NCBI RefSeq assembly: GCF_013314975.1
Contig: NZ_JABTYH010000036.1
Span: 1 to 44,580 of the forward strand
Source: Pseudarthrobacter oxydans
GTDB taxonomy: Bacteria > Actinomycetota > Actinomycetes > Actinomycetales > Micrococcaceae
DNA length: 44,580 nt
Direction: 5' to 3'
Of the stretch, positions 16,841 through 25,376 are shown piece after piece (position 1 is the stretch's first letter; the number at the start of each line of letters is the position of its first letter). Position numbers and translations under genes: made by a program. A model generated the notes under the pieces. That model was not told the DNA's origin. It ran no database searches and was given only the letters and a program-made list of their open reading frames with translations.

Positions 16841-17200
16841 CTTTGGCGCCAGCGGAACCGGCCATCGGCAGTGGACGCTCAGAGTGCTGTAGCAGGACGC
16901 CGGCGTTGATGACAAGAGAGTGGCCAACCACAGGAATCATCAAGGGTTTAAAGAATGCTGGCCTGATTCCCGGATCAGCGAGCTCCCGGGAAGGCCCGTG
17001 TCGCTGTGGTTATTATTCCCGCCTGAGCCACACACGGAACAGCTGTTGGCTGTCGATTGGGATCAATGCGCTGGGTCTGCAATCCCTTACACCACGATGC
17101 GTCCCGCTACGGGAATATCTGGCGTAAAGAAGCATCTGTCCCTACAGGACGGTGTCTTTCACCGTCCTTAGTCAATGAATACATGCCAAAGGAGAAACTG
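16841..17200. other. Non-coding spacer with a perfect hairpin
   Basis: No supported gene. A perfect 9-bp stem with a 5-base loop (AGGACGGTG / CACCGTCCT, 17146-17154 with 17160-17168) lies 33 bases before the next start. It has no T run, so it may act in the leader of the small gene at 17201 or be a weak terminator. Confidence 0.5.
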
Positions 17201-17440
17201 GTGCGAGAAACGGAAGAAGTTCCGGTCAACTCCTGCGTTGATCTATCGCCTGGAGATGAGATCGCCGCGACTCGCAGAGGGGCGCTCGTGCACCGCGGGC
17301 GGGTGACGGATATAGCACCGGACCATGGGATGTTCTGGATCATGGACGATCTGAATGGGGGGCGCCGGTTACTTGACCTAGCCGAGGTGCAGGTTGCGTG
17401 GACAAAGGGTGCAGCAGCAGGGACCCCCGCTGTCGGTTGA
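17201..17440 (+). CDS. Small conserved-type hypothetical protein, predicted beta-rich
   Basis: A 79-residue protein. I choose the GTG at 17201 because AAAGGAG lies 6 bases before it; the in-frame ATG at 17183 has no ribosome site. The middle reads PGDEIAATRRGALVHRGRV and MFWIMDDLNGG, a run of short beta strands around a GDxI...RGRV turn, as in small SH3- or KOW-like barrels. I recall similar short proteins on actinobacterial accessory DNA but no function. It has no signal or membrane segment. Confidence 0.6.
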   Translation: MRETEEVPVNSCVDLSPGDEIAATRRGALVHRGRVTDIAPDHGMFWIMDDLNGGRRLLDLAEVQVAWTKGAAAGTPAVG

Positions 17441-17686
17441 GAAAAAACGACCGCAGTTCATGGTTTCAGCTCTGCGCACTGCGGCTTGGTTAGCGGCATT
17501 GAGAAGGGACTCGTTTGGGAAACTTCTGCGCAGCTAGCCTCGGAATCGTGCTCGAGGGAAAGACCCTGTTGGTGCATGCCTAGCGCCAATAGGTCCCCCT
17601 AGGATCACTAAAACCAGGGGTATGGGGTCTTGGGACTATCACGGACCTTTAAATAAGTGAGCTCATGTTTAGGAACATCAAGGACC
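17441..17686. other. Intergenic region
   Basis: About 250 bases without a supported gene or strong hairpin. It contains the likely promoter and ribosome site (CAAGGACC) of the next small gene. Confidence 0.4.
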
Positions 17687-17992
17687 ATGACGCCAACTAA
17701 TGAACATCAAGTGCAACAGCACCAGGACGTGTGCTCCACTGCGACAACCGGTGACCTGGCACCGCTGAGTGGTTGGTGGAGGCCGGACGGGGACCCAGCG
17801 CCGTTTCGCTATCTAGAGCAAGGCGAGACCATGCCACTACTGCACGGAAGAAAAACTCTCTGGACTCTTGTGTTTGAATTGGCGCCCTCAGCCAGAGCTC
17901 ATGGTGCCAAATACCCGAGTCTGGTTACTGGTACGCGTGCACATCAATTCGAACTATTGGAGCCTTTTAATGACGCTGTAGGATCAGCCTGA
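17687..17992 (+). CDS. Small orphan protein with a GWW...MP...W motif
   Basis: A 101-residue protein from the ATG at 17687, chosen for AAGGA just upstream; a GTG at 17657 is possible. It shares with the protein at 16574-16840 the ordered motif TGD..P.SGWW.P, then E.G..MP, then W.LV, but little else, so the two are diverged paralogues. The N-terminus is glutamine/histidine-rich and the C-terminal third is unique to this copy. Function unknown. Confidence 0.55.
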   Translation: MTPTNEHQVQQHQDVCSTATTGDLAPLSGWWRPDGDPAPFRYLEQGETMPLLHGRKTLWTLVFELAPSARAHGAKYPSLVTGTRAHQFELLEPFNDAVGSA

Positions 17993-18441
17993 TCGAAGTT
18001 GTGGGGAACGCGGCATCGTGGGTAGGCGGAGTGGTCTTGCCCAAAAACCTGACTCGCGTGCAGTCTCCTCTCCAGTTAGGGCACACCCAAACCTGACGCC
18101 AGACGGTCACTCAAATACCGTCAGGTTAGAGTCAGCTGGCACCCTTCGGTACACCTCTCACCAAGAGCCTAAGAAGTCAATCTGACAGATGCGTTGCCCG
18201 ATAGCCCGATCTGGCCACATGCCAACCGACGTCACCCCGGTGAATCCTGCTCGGAACAACGACCAGCAACTTCGACTGGTTGGCGCTTACGTCAGCCATG
18301 ACGAATTCTTCCCCCTTGGAAAGGTTTATGAAGCTAGCATCCACCCTGTCTTGCGGGCCAGAGTGTCTGTGTGCCGGAAAATTGGATATTGGGGGCTATG
18401 CACTGGGGCCTACGGGCCCTGGAACGAACACGAGGAGCAAC
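17993..18441. other. Intergenic region with two mutually exclusive hairpins
   Basis: No supported gene. AACCTGACG (18090-18098) can pair with CGTCAGGTT (18119-18127), while GACGGT (18102-18107) can pair with ACCGTC (18117-18122). The two pairings share CGTC and so exclude each other, a geometry seen in attenuators. Without a U run the role is unclear. Confidence 0.45.
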
Positions 18442-18909
18442 ATGGGCTATAGCCACTACTTTCCCGGGTTGAGGGCCAGTGCCGAAGTGATCGCTGATGC
18501 CGTGAGAATTGTGGCCGCCTCCGGGGTGAGTATTTGTGGTCCCAACGGCCAGGGCCAGCCCATCATGTCTGAACCTGAGGGCATCAGGTTGAACGGCTGT
18601 GACGGTGCTGGCGAGTCCTGCGAGACGTTTCACCTTCGAGGTAACGCTGCACCCAGGTTTCCAGGGATGGCCGAGTTCTGCAAGACGGGGAACCAGCCGT
18701 ACGACCAGGTTGTCACAGCCATACTGATAGCTGCCGCCGTGCGTGCACTCGGTGAGAGAACCGGTGTCGTTATGAGCGACGGCCGATGGGATGACTGGGC
18801 CGCTGGCCTGTCACTGTTCGAAAAGGCGGTGCGGCCCCTGACCATGGAGGAGAAGTTGGCTTTGGAGCTCGATGTGGAGCGGATGCGCCCCGGAGCCTTT
18901 TTAGATTGA
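18442..18909 (+). CDS. Hypothetical protein of a phage/plasmid-associated type (MGYSHYF start)
   Basis: A 155-residue protein starting at the ATG at 18442, which has GAGGAG 6 bases upstream. The opening MGYSHYF, the middle ICGPNGQGQP and RLNGCDGAGESCETF, and the late AEFCKTGNQPYDQVVTAIL are the recognisable spine of a family of uncharacterised proteins I recall from phages and plasmids (YTHYW...FCKTARKPYD). No enzyme motif is known to me. It converges on the ATPase gene at 18933 with a 23-base gap. A longer in-frame start at 18280 would add 54 unsupported residues. Confidence 0.7.
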   Translation: MGYSHYFPGLRASAEVIADAVRIVAASGVSICGPNGQGQPIMSEPEGIRLNGCDGAGESCETFHLRGNAAPRFPGMAEFCKTGNQPYDQVVTAILIAAAVRALGERTGVVMSDGRWDDWAAGLSLFEKAVRPLTMEEKLALELDVERMRPGAFLD

Positions 18910-18932
18910 CCCCTCCCCGTGCGGGCTGCCTG

Positions 18933-20108
18933 TCATTCCTCTGTCTGGCGAGCGATGAAGGCGGCCATCCCGGGGACCGTGAACTGGATGGAACCGTATT
19001 CGGGTGCGTAGATGACGCCCTTAGCGATGAGGCGGGCACGGATGACGGCGAGTTTGTTAGTTGATTTGCCGAGGCGTTCGGCGATTTTTCCTGTCGACGA
19101 CGGTACGTCCCCGTCCTCTGCCATGGCTTTCAGATATTGTCGTTCGGCGTTGGTGGCGCGCTGCCATCGTGCCTCGAAAAATCCGTGGTCCAGGTCGCTC
19201 GTGCCGTATCGGACGGCGATATTGGCATCCTCGGCACTGATGACTTTGTCTGAAGCAGCTTCCCAGGCCGAACGCCCGTAGACCTGAAGGAAGAACGGGT
19301 AACCGTTCGCGGCGGACAGCAGCAAAGTCAGTGCGTCCGGCGCCAGCGAGGCACCGAGCCTGGTGATAGGCAGGGTCAGCGCTTCCGAAGCGGCCGCTTC
19401 GTTGACCTGGCCAATGGTCCTGTAGAGGAAGAGCCTCTCGCCGTACGTTCTGGCTTCGGATATTTTGCCGGGGAGGTTGGGCAGGCCGGCACCGATGATG
19501 TAGAAGGGCCACCCGCGCTGCCCGGCGGTGTGCTGGACAGATAACAGCACGGTCAAAAGTTCCTCGTCCAGGTCCTGCATCTCGTCGATGAACAGGCCAA
19601 ATCCTGCTCTGGATTTCCTCATCGCCTGGGATACATCTTCGACGAGCTCCTCGATATCGATGTCCAGATGGCCGGAGTCCGCGCGTCCTTGTTTTGTCGT
19701 GACTGAGGCAGATACGCCCGTTGCTCCCAGGCTGGCCGAGATGTTGCCGATACTGGTCATGGCGTCCTGCATGAAGCTCCAGGCGGGCTTGCCACGGAGC
19801 CTGCGGGCACCTACTTCGAGTTCGCGGGCGAGCTTTGCGCGTGTGGCAATCTTGCCGGCTTCCCCCGGCTGGGCCTCAATTTGGATCACGAGCCAGTCGT
19901 TACGGCGAGCATGGTTGGCGAAGACGTTGAGTAATACTGTCTTGCCGACTCCCCGGAGGCCCGACAGGACCATTCCCCTGTCCCCCACTGTGTTTGACTT
20001 GGCGCGGGCGACCAACAGATCAAAAGCATCAATTTCGGCACCGCGTCCCACAAGAGCCGGTGGCTGGACGCCAGAACCTGGGTTGAACGGGTTGAGAGCA
20101 GGATCCAT
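18933..20108 (-). CDS. AAA-type ATPase with C-terminal winged helix
   Basis: A 391-residue P-loop ATPase of the ORC/Cdc6-like or MalT-like kind. Walker A is GLRGVGKT (residues 50-57) and Walker B is GLFIDEMQDLDEE. The C-terminal 70 residues form a likely winged helix (GKIAERLGKSTNKLAVIRARL, then a wing FTVPGM). Proteins of this shape are common as orphans in Arthrobacter-type genomes and are presumed to bind DNA in an ATP-dependent way. It is divergent from the helicase-associated-domain gene at 20222, with an AT-rich 110-base region between them that likely holds both promoters. There is no partner gene to suggest a defence system. Confidence 0.82.
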   Translation of the reverse strand: MDPALNPFNPGSGVQPPALVGRGAEIDAFDLLVARAKSNTVGDRGMVLSGLRGVGKTVLLNVFANHARRNDWLVIQIEAQPGEAGKIATRAKLARELEVGARRLRGKPAWSFMQDAMTSIGNISASLGATGVSASVTTKQGRADSGHLDIDIEELVEDVSQAMRKSRAGFGLFIDEMQDLDEELLTVLLSVQHTAGQRGWPFYIIGAGLPNLPGKISEARTYGERLFLYRTIGQVNEAAASEALTLPITRLGASLAPDALTLLLSAANGYPFFLQVYGRSAWEAASDKVISAEDANIAVRYGTSDLDHGFFEARWQRATNAERQYLKAMAEDGDVPSSTGKIAERLGKSTNKLAVIRARLIAKGVIYAPEYGSIQFTVPGMAAFIARQTEE

Positions 20109-20221
20109 ACACCAACAATAGCAAGATATAGGGACTTATAACGTCATCTGTTATTACGGCTTATTATTGGTTAGGGTCTCAACTGACGAAGGCTTGGATG
20201 ATGAGGATATCGTCGGTAGCT

Positions 20222-20899
20222 ATGGGAAAGGTACGGCGCACGGCCCCGCACGAGGAATGGGTGGAGATGTACCGGAGGGGTATCCCTCCTTCGAGGATCG
20301 CGGCGCTGGACTCAGCTCCCGCCACCACCGTGCGCTATCACCTGCAGGTCGCGAAGAAGCTCGAACCGGAGCTCGAAACCGAGCATGCGGCTGCGCTGCC
20401 GAGGTCTGAGGGACCGTCCACTGCATTTTTGACGATGATGCAAGACGTTGTCGACTTCTACGGCACCTGCGGCAGGCTGCCATCGGCCCATGCGAAATCA
20501 CCCCATGAGGCGACGCTGGGCAGGTGGCTGTACCTCCGGCGCCGGGAAGCGCAGGCGGGTACCCTCTCCCCCGCTGTCCGGGACAGGCTGGATGTGATTC
20601 CCGGTTGGGGCCTGGCGTCGAAGCGGAAGGCCGAGGACGAGGCCAGGTGGCAGAAGCGCTTGCAGCAGGTGAAGGAAGTCCGGGATGCCGGCGGCGAGTG
20701 GCCGCGTCATCAGAAGACCCCGGATGCGGACGAACGCGTCCTGGGCGTGTGGCTGCACGCCCAGCGGATCAACTACAACCAAGGAAAGCTGGCCCCGGAG
20801 AAGGAGTCTCTGCTGAATGAGGTCCTGCCAGGTTGGCGCGAGGGCCGGCCGCGTGGCCGGCGACCACGACGAACACCGCAAAGCCCTGGCGACAGGTAG
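20222..20899 (+). CDS. Helicase-associated-domain protein with N-terminal HTH
   Basis: About 225 residues. The first 60 form a helix-turn-helix-like start (HEEWVEMYRRGIPPSRIAAL, ATTVRYHLQVAKK), followed by two helicase-associated (HA) repeats, each with the core LGxWLxxxR and ending in PGW (around residues 90-135 and 155-205). HA domains are thought to bind nucleic acid; stand-alone versions are frequent in Arthrobacter relatives and uncharacterised. I choose the ATG at 20222 from the family-like MGKVRRT start. Two upstream in-frame ATGs (20198, 20201) cannot be excluded because no ribosome site is clear. Confidence 0.72.
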   Translation: MGKVRRTAPHEEWVEMYRRGIPPSRIAALDSAPATTVRYHLQVAKKLEPELETEHAAALPRSEGPSTAFLTMMQDVVDFYGTCGRLPSAHAKSPHEATLGRWLYLRRREAQAGTLSPAVRDRLDVIPGWGLASKRKAEDEARWQKRLQQVKEVRDAGGEWPRHQKTPDADERVLGVWLHAQRINYNQGKLAPEKESLLNEVLPGWREGRPRGRRPRRTPQSPGDR

Positions 20900-20948
20900 A
20901 CCATGCGAAACGGAGGCGCTGAGGCCCCGCCTCGCCTGCCTTCCTGTT

Positions 20949-22181
20949 TTATCGGCTGGGTCCGCCCTTGGACCTTTCGGCTCCCACGGCTGCCCCCGCA
21001 CGGCTCTTCCTGGCCTTGGCTGCGCCTTTGCCCATGGTGACTGCTGCGCTGGGATGGGTACCTTCACTGCGTGCCGCAGTGAGCCGCCCGCGGATCTGGG
21101 CTTCGCTGGCGCCGGTGTCCTCCAGGGACTCCGCGAACTTTGCGTGGTGTTCGGCTGAGCCATAGCCGGTAGCTGATGCGGTTTCTGTTTTGAGTGCCTG
21201 ATCTTTAAGTTGGCTGCTGTCGTTCCCTGTGACGCGCTCTTCTATTTCGCGGCCGACGCCTTCAAGACGGGCGAAGAGTTCCTTTTCGGCCCGTTCATAC
21301 CGCTGCTCCATTGATGCAGATGGAGAGCCTATGAAGCCGCCTTCGGCCAGGAGCTTGGCTTCGTGCATCTCCTTGGCTGCTTTCACGAACACGGGGTCCC
21401 GGAAGTGCATGTCGCCGGCACCGCTGAGGTTCGCGGTGGTTTCTTTGCGCAGCTGCTCAATGTCGGGGCCGCTGATGCCATCCTTGCCAATAAGGAACAG
21501 CCGTTCTTTGATCTCAGAATCTGCCGCCGCAGCAGCTTTTGGTGTTTTCGCGTTGTGGGCGCGCTGAAGGGCCTGTGCCAGTTCGGGGTTTGCCAGGTAC
21601 TCGACGGGTACCTGGTGGCGCTCCATTTCGGGTGCCAGCTTCGTCGCCTGGGCTCGAAGTTCTTCTGCCTGCGCAGCCGCGATCAGCTGCATTGCCTTCT
21701 CATGTTCGGCAGCGGCTTTCCGTGCTTCTTCCTGGCTGCGTGCCAGCTCGTCCAGCCGGGCCTTCCCGGTTGCGATAGTCGCGATTCCCGATTCAAGGTA
21801 GGCGGTGTCCGTGCCGACGTCGTGGGTGTCGATACCGTACCGGGCGAGGACTTCTTCGCGGATCTTCGCGGAGGCTTCAAGGGCGGCAGGGTCGTGGTCT
21901 TTCCAGCCTTCAGCGACGGCGTGTGCCGTGGCGATGTCGACCGGCTGGGCCTTGTCCCACCACTCATCCTTCTGTACGGGTGCGAGGACGGCGAGGGCTG
22001 AACTCCTTTCAGCACTAAGGCGGGTCTGGGCTTCGTGTGCAGCCTGGGAGTCCAGGTGTTCCTGCTGCCGCCGGGATTCCTGCCGGCGGCGGGCCAGCGT
22101 CTCTGCGATGCGTGAGGCGATCATCAGGGATTGCCGCATTCCGTTGTCGAAAAAGTCGTCGATGCCGTCTGATTCACTCAT
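20949..22181 (-). CDS. Coiled-coil hypothetical protein of the mobilisation operon
   Basis: A 410-residue, highly charged, mostly helical protein with long alanine/glutamate/arginine runs (residues 25-60 and 140-210) suggesting coiled coils. The C-terminal tail is basic (GKGAAKARKSRAG). It lies 30 bases downstream of the relaxase gene on the same strand and is likely cotranscribed with it. It may be a relaxase accessory or plasmid-transfer factor, but no known domain was recognised and this role is inferred from position only. Confidence 0.65.
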   Translation of the reverse strand: MSESDGIDDFFDNGMRQSLMIASRIAETLARRRQESRRQQEHLDSQAAHEAQTRLSAERSSALAVLAPVQKDEWWDKAQPVDIATAHAVAEGWKDHDPAALEASAKIREEVLARYGIDTHDVGTDTAYLESGIATIATGKARLDELARSQEEARKAAAEHEKAMQLIAAAQAEELRAQATKLAPEMERHQVPVEYLANPELAQALQRAHNAKTPKAAAAADSEIKERLFLIGKDGISGPDIEQLRKETTANLSGAGDMHFRDPVFVKAAKEMHEAKLLAEGGFIGSPSASMEQRYERAEKELFARLEGVGREIEERVTGNDSSQLKDQALKTETASATGYGSAEHHAKFAESLEDTGASEAQIRGRLTAARSEGTHPSAAVTMGKGAAKARKSRAGAAVGAERSKGGPSR

Positions 22182-22211
22182 GGTGTTCCCCTTGCACTAG
22201 TGGTGTGATTC

Positions 22212-23849
22212 TTATCGGTCGAGTCCCGGCCCGGTATTGCGGCTGGGCTGATAGGTTTTCGCTGGTGTTCCGGGTGTTGGTGTCGTGGGAACCACCGAAC
22301 CGGGACGGATCGGGGCCATGCCGCGGCGGGCAATATCAACAGCCCTCGGCGGCACCGCAGCCGCTTCGGCCGGCTGCCGTTCTGCTCCTACAAGGACGGC
22401 CTTGGGCATCGTCGCAGTGAACGGGGCGAGCTGGTTTTCGACCACTGATCGGATGCGTTGAGCTTCGCGGGTACGGCCGGACTGGGCGTGCATTTCGTAC
22501 ACCGCGAAGGCGGTGTTGATCAGCTGCACCATGAGTGCTGTTTGCGCGGCTGTTTTGTCCTTGCTCGACGCTGCCATGAATAACATGGCGGTGCCGGCAA
22601 TGGAGGGCAGGGTGACGGGTTTGCCGTGCTGCCGGGGTGCCCGCAGTTGGGCTGTGCGGGACAGTTCGGCAGCTGTGGCCGCCAGCGGCCCTGGCGTGGC
22701 CTCAAGCCGGCATGACCATGCCGCGAAGGCACCGGACACTTCACGCGCTGCTTTGGCCCAGGTTGCGTGATCGTCACGCGGAATAATGCGTAGCTGGTCG
22801 GCCAGCGCTGTGGCGTTGCGGGTGTATTCCACCCACACATCTGCTGACGGGGTTGCATTCTCGGGGCCGGTCCTGGAGACCTTGCGCTTGTTGCGCGCGG
22901 CGGCGTTCCATTCCGCCGCGGCCTCGGTCGCCAGGTGCGGGGAGTCCATCCAGTCCTCACGCAACGCACCGAGCTTCAGGTCCGACGCGAGCGTTCCGCC
23001 ACCGAACCAAATAGGCCGCTCCCCCGGCTTGGGGCGTTCCGCAACGGAGTAGCCAACGATGACGTCGGTGGTGTTCTTCGCGTAGCGCGGCCGGACCAGT
23101 ATTCCGGTGTCCCGGGCGCGGCGGACGAACTCCGCTTCTGTAGCGGAGGCGCTGGCGCAGGCGCGCACCTTCCTGGCTAGGGAGGCGCGGTGCATTTCGC
23201 GTTCGTCCCGGACGGCGGTGGCCTTCTCGGCCCGGTCGTAGCCGCGGGTGGCGTGCACACTGGAGAGTTCTTCGAGGCCGTACTTGGTCTCCAGTTCACG
23301 GCAGGTCTGTTGTGCGCGTTTGTAGTCCCCGTGGGTGGAGGCTTTGGTGCCGTCTTCGCGGACGAGGGACACGGCGATGTGGATGTGGTGGTTGCCGTTC
23401 TCACTGGTGCCGTGGTTGATCGCGACCCATCGGCACTGCGCTTTTCCGCTGGCCTCGGTGAACCCCATGGTGTCGACGAAGTCGTTCGCGATGTCGCCCC
23501 ACTGCTGGTCCGTCAGGGCACCTTCTTCGGCGCGGAGGCTCAGGGAACAATGCCACACATCGGCGTGCTTGTGCCCGTTCGGTACGCGTTCTTTTTTGGC
23601 CGGGTCCCAGCGGAAATCCTTCTGCAAGACCTCGACGCCGAAGGCCTTGCGGGGCTGGTCCAAATGATTCGCGATCGCGACCGCGTCGTCCCTGTCCAGG
23701 ACGCCGTCGTCGTACCAGGCCATGATCGCCGCGTCCCCGGCCACCAGGTGCGGGTCGGTGTGCGCGTTCTTCGTCTTATCCGTGTCCGTGGACGCCAGAT
23801 AGAGCATGAGCCCTGACATCCGGGAGCCGCGGGTGATGTTCGGAATCAT
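22212..23849 (-). CDS. mobA: Relaxase / mobilisation nuclease
   Basis: A 545-residue protein with an N-terminal relaxase domain. Y17 (SGLMLYLAST) is the candidate nicking tyrosine, H100 lies in DVWHCSLSL, and the metal-binding histidine cluster is NHHIHIA (H154, H155, H157). This order of motifs fits MOBP/MOBQ-type relaxases, which nick oriT and stay covalently bound to the transferred strand. The remaining 300 residues have no recognised helicase or primase motif. It follows mobC by 3 bases. No type IV secretion genes are visible, so on this evidence the element is mobilisable, not shown to be self-transmissible. Confidence 0.86.
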   Translation of the reverse strand: MIPNITRGSRMSGLMLYLASTDTDKTKNAHTDPHLVAGDAAIMAWYDDGVLDRDDAVAIANHLDQPRKAFGVEVLQKDFRWDPAKKERVPNGHKHADVWHCSLSLRAEEGALTDQQWGDIANDFVDTMGFTEASGKAQCRWVAINHGTSENGNHHIHIAVSLVREDGTKASTHGDYKRAQQTCRELETKYGLEELSSVHATRGYDRAEKATAVRDEREMHRASLARKVRACASASATEAEFVRRARDTGILVRPRYAKNTTDVIVGYSVAERPKPGERPIWFGGGTLASDLKLGALREDWMDSPHLATEAAAEWNAAARNKRKVSRTGPENATPSADVWVEYTRNATALADQLRIIPRDDHATWAKAAREVSGAFAAWSCRLEATPGPLAATAAELSRTAQLRAPRQHGKPVTLPSIAGTAMLFMAASSKDKTAAQTALMVQLINTAFAVYEMHAQSGRTREAQRIRSVVENQLAPFTATMPKAVLVGAERQPAEAAAVPPRAVDIARRGMAPIRPGSVVPTTPTPGTPAKTYQPSRNTGPGLDR

Positions 23850-23852
23850 GCC

Positions 23853-24245
23853 CTACATCAGCTCCTCGATCGTCCGGTCGATCCGCATCGCAACCTCGCG
23901 CACATACGCCAGTGCTGCCTTCGCGTCCTGGGGGAACTCATCGCCGGCGTTCGCGTGCCGGGCGATCTGGTTCACGTTGTTCGACACCCGCGCGAGCAAC
24001 GTATGGATTGCCATCAGTTCGGCCATCGCCGCCCTGCGCTCCGTCGGCATCTCCGAGCCTTCCGACAACGCAGCGGTCAGCAGCAGGTTCGGGACCGTGA
24101 CCTTCTGACGGGCAGCCTTCGCGATCAGGGCCGCCTCCTCCTCCGCAGTCACCCAGACATCGCGGCGCTTCTTCGTCCCTGCCGGAGCATTCGCACGGCG
24201 CCGCCTGGACAGCGGGGAGCGTGGCTTCTCATTCTCTTCAGACAC
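23853..24245 (-). CDS. mobC: Mobilisation accessory protein MobC
   Basis: About 130 residues from a GTG at 24245 with GGGGGAG upstream; a longer in-frame ATG at 24347 adds an unlikely Cys/Trp-rich leader. The basic N-terminus (SRRRRANAPAGTKKRRDVWV) precedes a ribbon-helix-helix-like strand, and the conserved MobC core reads LLARVSNNVNQIARHANAG. MobC proteins bind near oriT and help the relaxase open the strands. It is the first gene of the mobC-mobA-coiled-coil operon. Confidence 0.84.
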   Translation of the reverse strand: MSEENEKPRSPLSRRRRANAPAGTKKRRDVWVTAEEEAALIAKAARQKVTVPNLLLTAALSEGSEMPTERRAAMAELMAIHTLLARVSNNVNQIARHANAGDEFPQDAKAALAYVREVAMRIDRTIEELM

Positions 24246-24481
24246 GCACTCCCCCAATCCCCCCAACGGCCCAGCGCAGCGACCCCGAAACCGGGGACCA
24301 CACAAGCCAGTGTGCCAAGCAAACAACCACAGGGCCGTGAGCGACACGCCATTTACACCCGTGTAAATGTATAGCTTGCTCCGCCGGACTGATTTTCGCG
24401 GCTCGCCGTGCGATGTCCTCGGGGCCGCACGCCGGCGCCGAGTAGGCTGGCACCATCTGTACAGCCAACCCTGGGGGAAAC
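24246..24481. other. Candidate oriT / relaxosome control region
   Basis: The divergent space between mobC and a plus-strand gene holds a perfect inverted repeat ATTTACAC-CC-GTGTAAAT (24351-24368) followed by an AT-richer stretch. oriT commonly lies just upstream of mobC and carries such a repeat near the nick. No nick-site consensus was recognised, so this is a positional inference. The palindrome could instead be a MobC autoregulatory operator. Confidence 0.45.
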
Positions 24482-25192
24482 ATGCTCACAGAACACAACC
24501 AGCCGGGCGAGCCTATGCCCCGTGTCGGGACGTCCACCTACTTGCAGCCGACCGCTTCACGTCCGGCGCACATTCTTCTCGAACTCGAGGTTGAGAAGAA
24601 CTTCAGCCCGGCAAACCTGGCACGCCAGCGTGCCGCCGAAGAACGTCTCATCGGTGGCACCGACCAGGTCTGCGGAAGCATCAACAATGTCGCCACCCGT
24701 CACTTGCAGGAACTGACCGGAACAAAGGCACGCATCGTCGATGAGGGCTACGCCCTTACCATCGAGATGGACACCTCCGTGACTCCGGAATATCTCCAGC
24801 ACGACAACGCATTTGGTGCCAGCAAACATGCCGGCCCGGTGCTGACCGCCGGTCAGGAATTGGCGCTTCCAGAACTGACCCGAAGCATCGAAGCCGCCCT
24901 GCCCCCGCTCGAACGCCACAAAGCCGAAACGCTCGCGCTGATGGCCGCCAAGGAGATCCCGCCTACGGCAGACGTGATCCGCTCCATCGACCGGGTAACA
25001 CTCACAGAAGTCATCGAGCATCACGAACGCAGGTTGGGAATCGATGAGGTGCCCGTGCCAGCGTCCATAAGACTCGCCGGGCTCTCCTTCCCGCAACACC
25101 CAGGCGCATCACTGCACAACGCCGGAACCGCTCCAGCGGCATCGGCAGGTGCCGCAGGCTCACACCGCACCTCCCCCGACCTCGAACGCTGA
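24482..25192 (+). CDS. Hypothetical protein upstream of the IS21 insertion
   Basis: A 236-residue soluble protein, start supported by GGGGGAAAC just before the ATG. It is rich in acidic and alanine residues, with no signal, membrane segment or catalytic motif that I recognise. The last 40 residues are low in complexity (APAASAGAAGS). It is divergent from the mobilisation operon. The small split gene beginning at 25222 follows 29 bases later, so the two probably formed an operon before the insertion. Confidence 0.6.
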   Translation: MLTEHNQPGEPMPRVGTSTYLQPTASRPAHILLELEVEKNFSPANLARQRAAEERLIGGTDQVCGSINNVATRHLQELTGTKARIVDEGYALTIEMDTSVTPEYLQHDNAFGASKHAGPVLTAGQELALPELTRSIEAALPPLERHKAETLALMAAKEIPPTADVIRSIDRVTLTEVIEHHERRLGIDEVPVPASIRLAGLSFPQHPGASLHNAGTAPAASAGAAGSHRTSPDLER

Positions 25193-25221
25193 ACCGCAAC
25201 ACCGAAAGGCACCCGAACACC

Positions 25222-25236
25222 ATGGCCTCCATCAAC
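25222..25236 (+). pseudogene. 5' end of a small gene split by the IS21 element
   Basis: ATG GCC TCC ATC AAC (MASIN) follows a GAAAGG ribosome site and then runs straight into the IS end, where an in-frame TGA appears. The reading frame resumes after the element at 28596. The last six bases, ATCAAC, are repeated at 28590-28595 as the target duplication. Confidence 0.75.
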
Positions 25237-25240
25237 TGAG

Positions 25241-25331
25241 TATGGCAGTTTGATTCAGGACCGGTATGACGGTTCGAATCAGGACCACCCACGACTCGCC
25301 GGTTGCTTGTGACGGTTTGAGTCAGGACCAC
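25241..25331 (+). repeat. IS21 left-end multiple terminal repeats (L1-L3)
   Basis: Three 24-bp copies with the shared core TTTGAxTCAGGACC: L1 25241-25264, L2 25265-25288 (exactly abutting) and L3 25308-25331. They are the expected IstA transposase binding sites. Confidence 0.85.
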
Positions 25332-25376
25332 CTCAGTGTTGCTTTCATCTGTGAAAGCGAGCTTTGGAGGTCCCGG

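Noticed and set aside
16846..17171. Plus-strand frames between the two small genes
   Set aside because: No ribosome sites; sequences lack any domain and are rich in codons typical of non-coding GC-rich DNA.
18189..18452. 87-residue frame ahead of the 18442 gene
   Set aside because: No ribosome site and it overlaps the well-supported start of the next gene in another frame.
18933..20899. ATPase plus helicase-associated-domain gene as a possible defence system
   Set aside because: The genes are divergent, no nuclease or effector is nearby, and both types occur alone in related genomes.
20817..21158. Plus-strand frame bridging the helicase-associated-domain gene and the mobilisation operon
   Set aside because: Antisense to the coiled-coil gene, without motifs.
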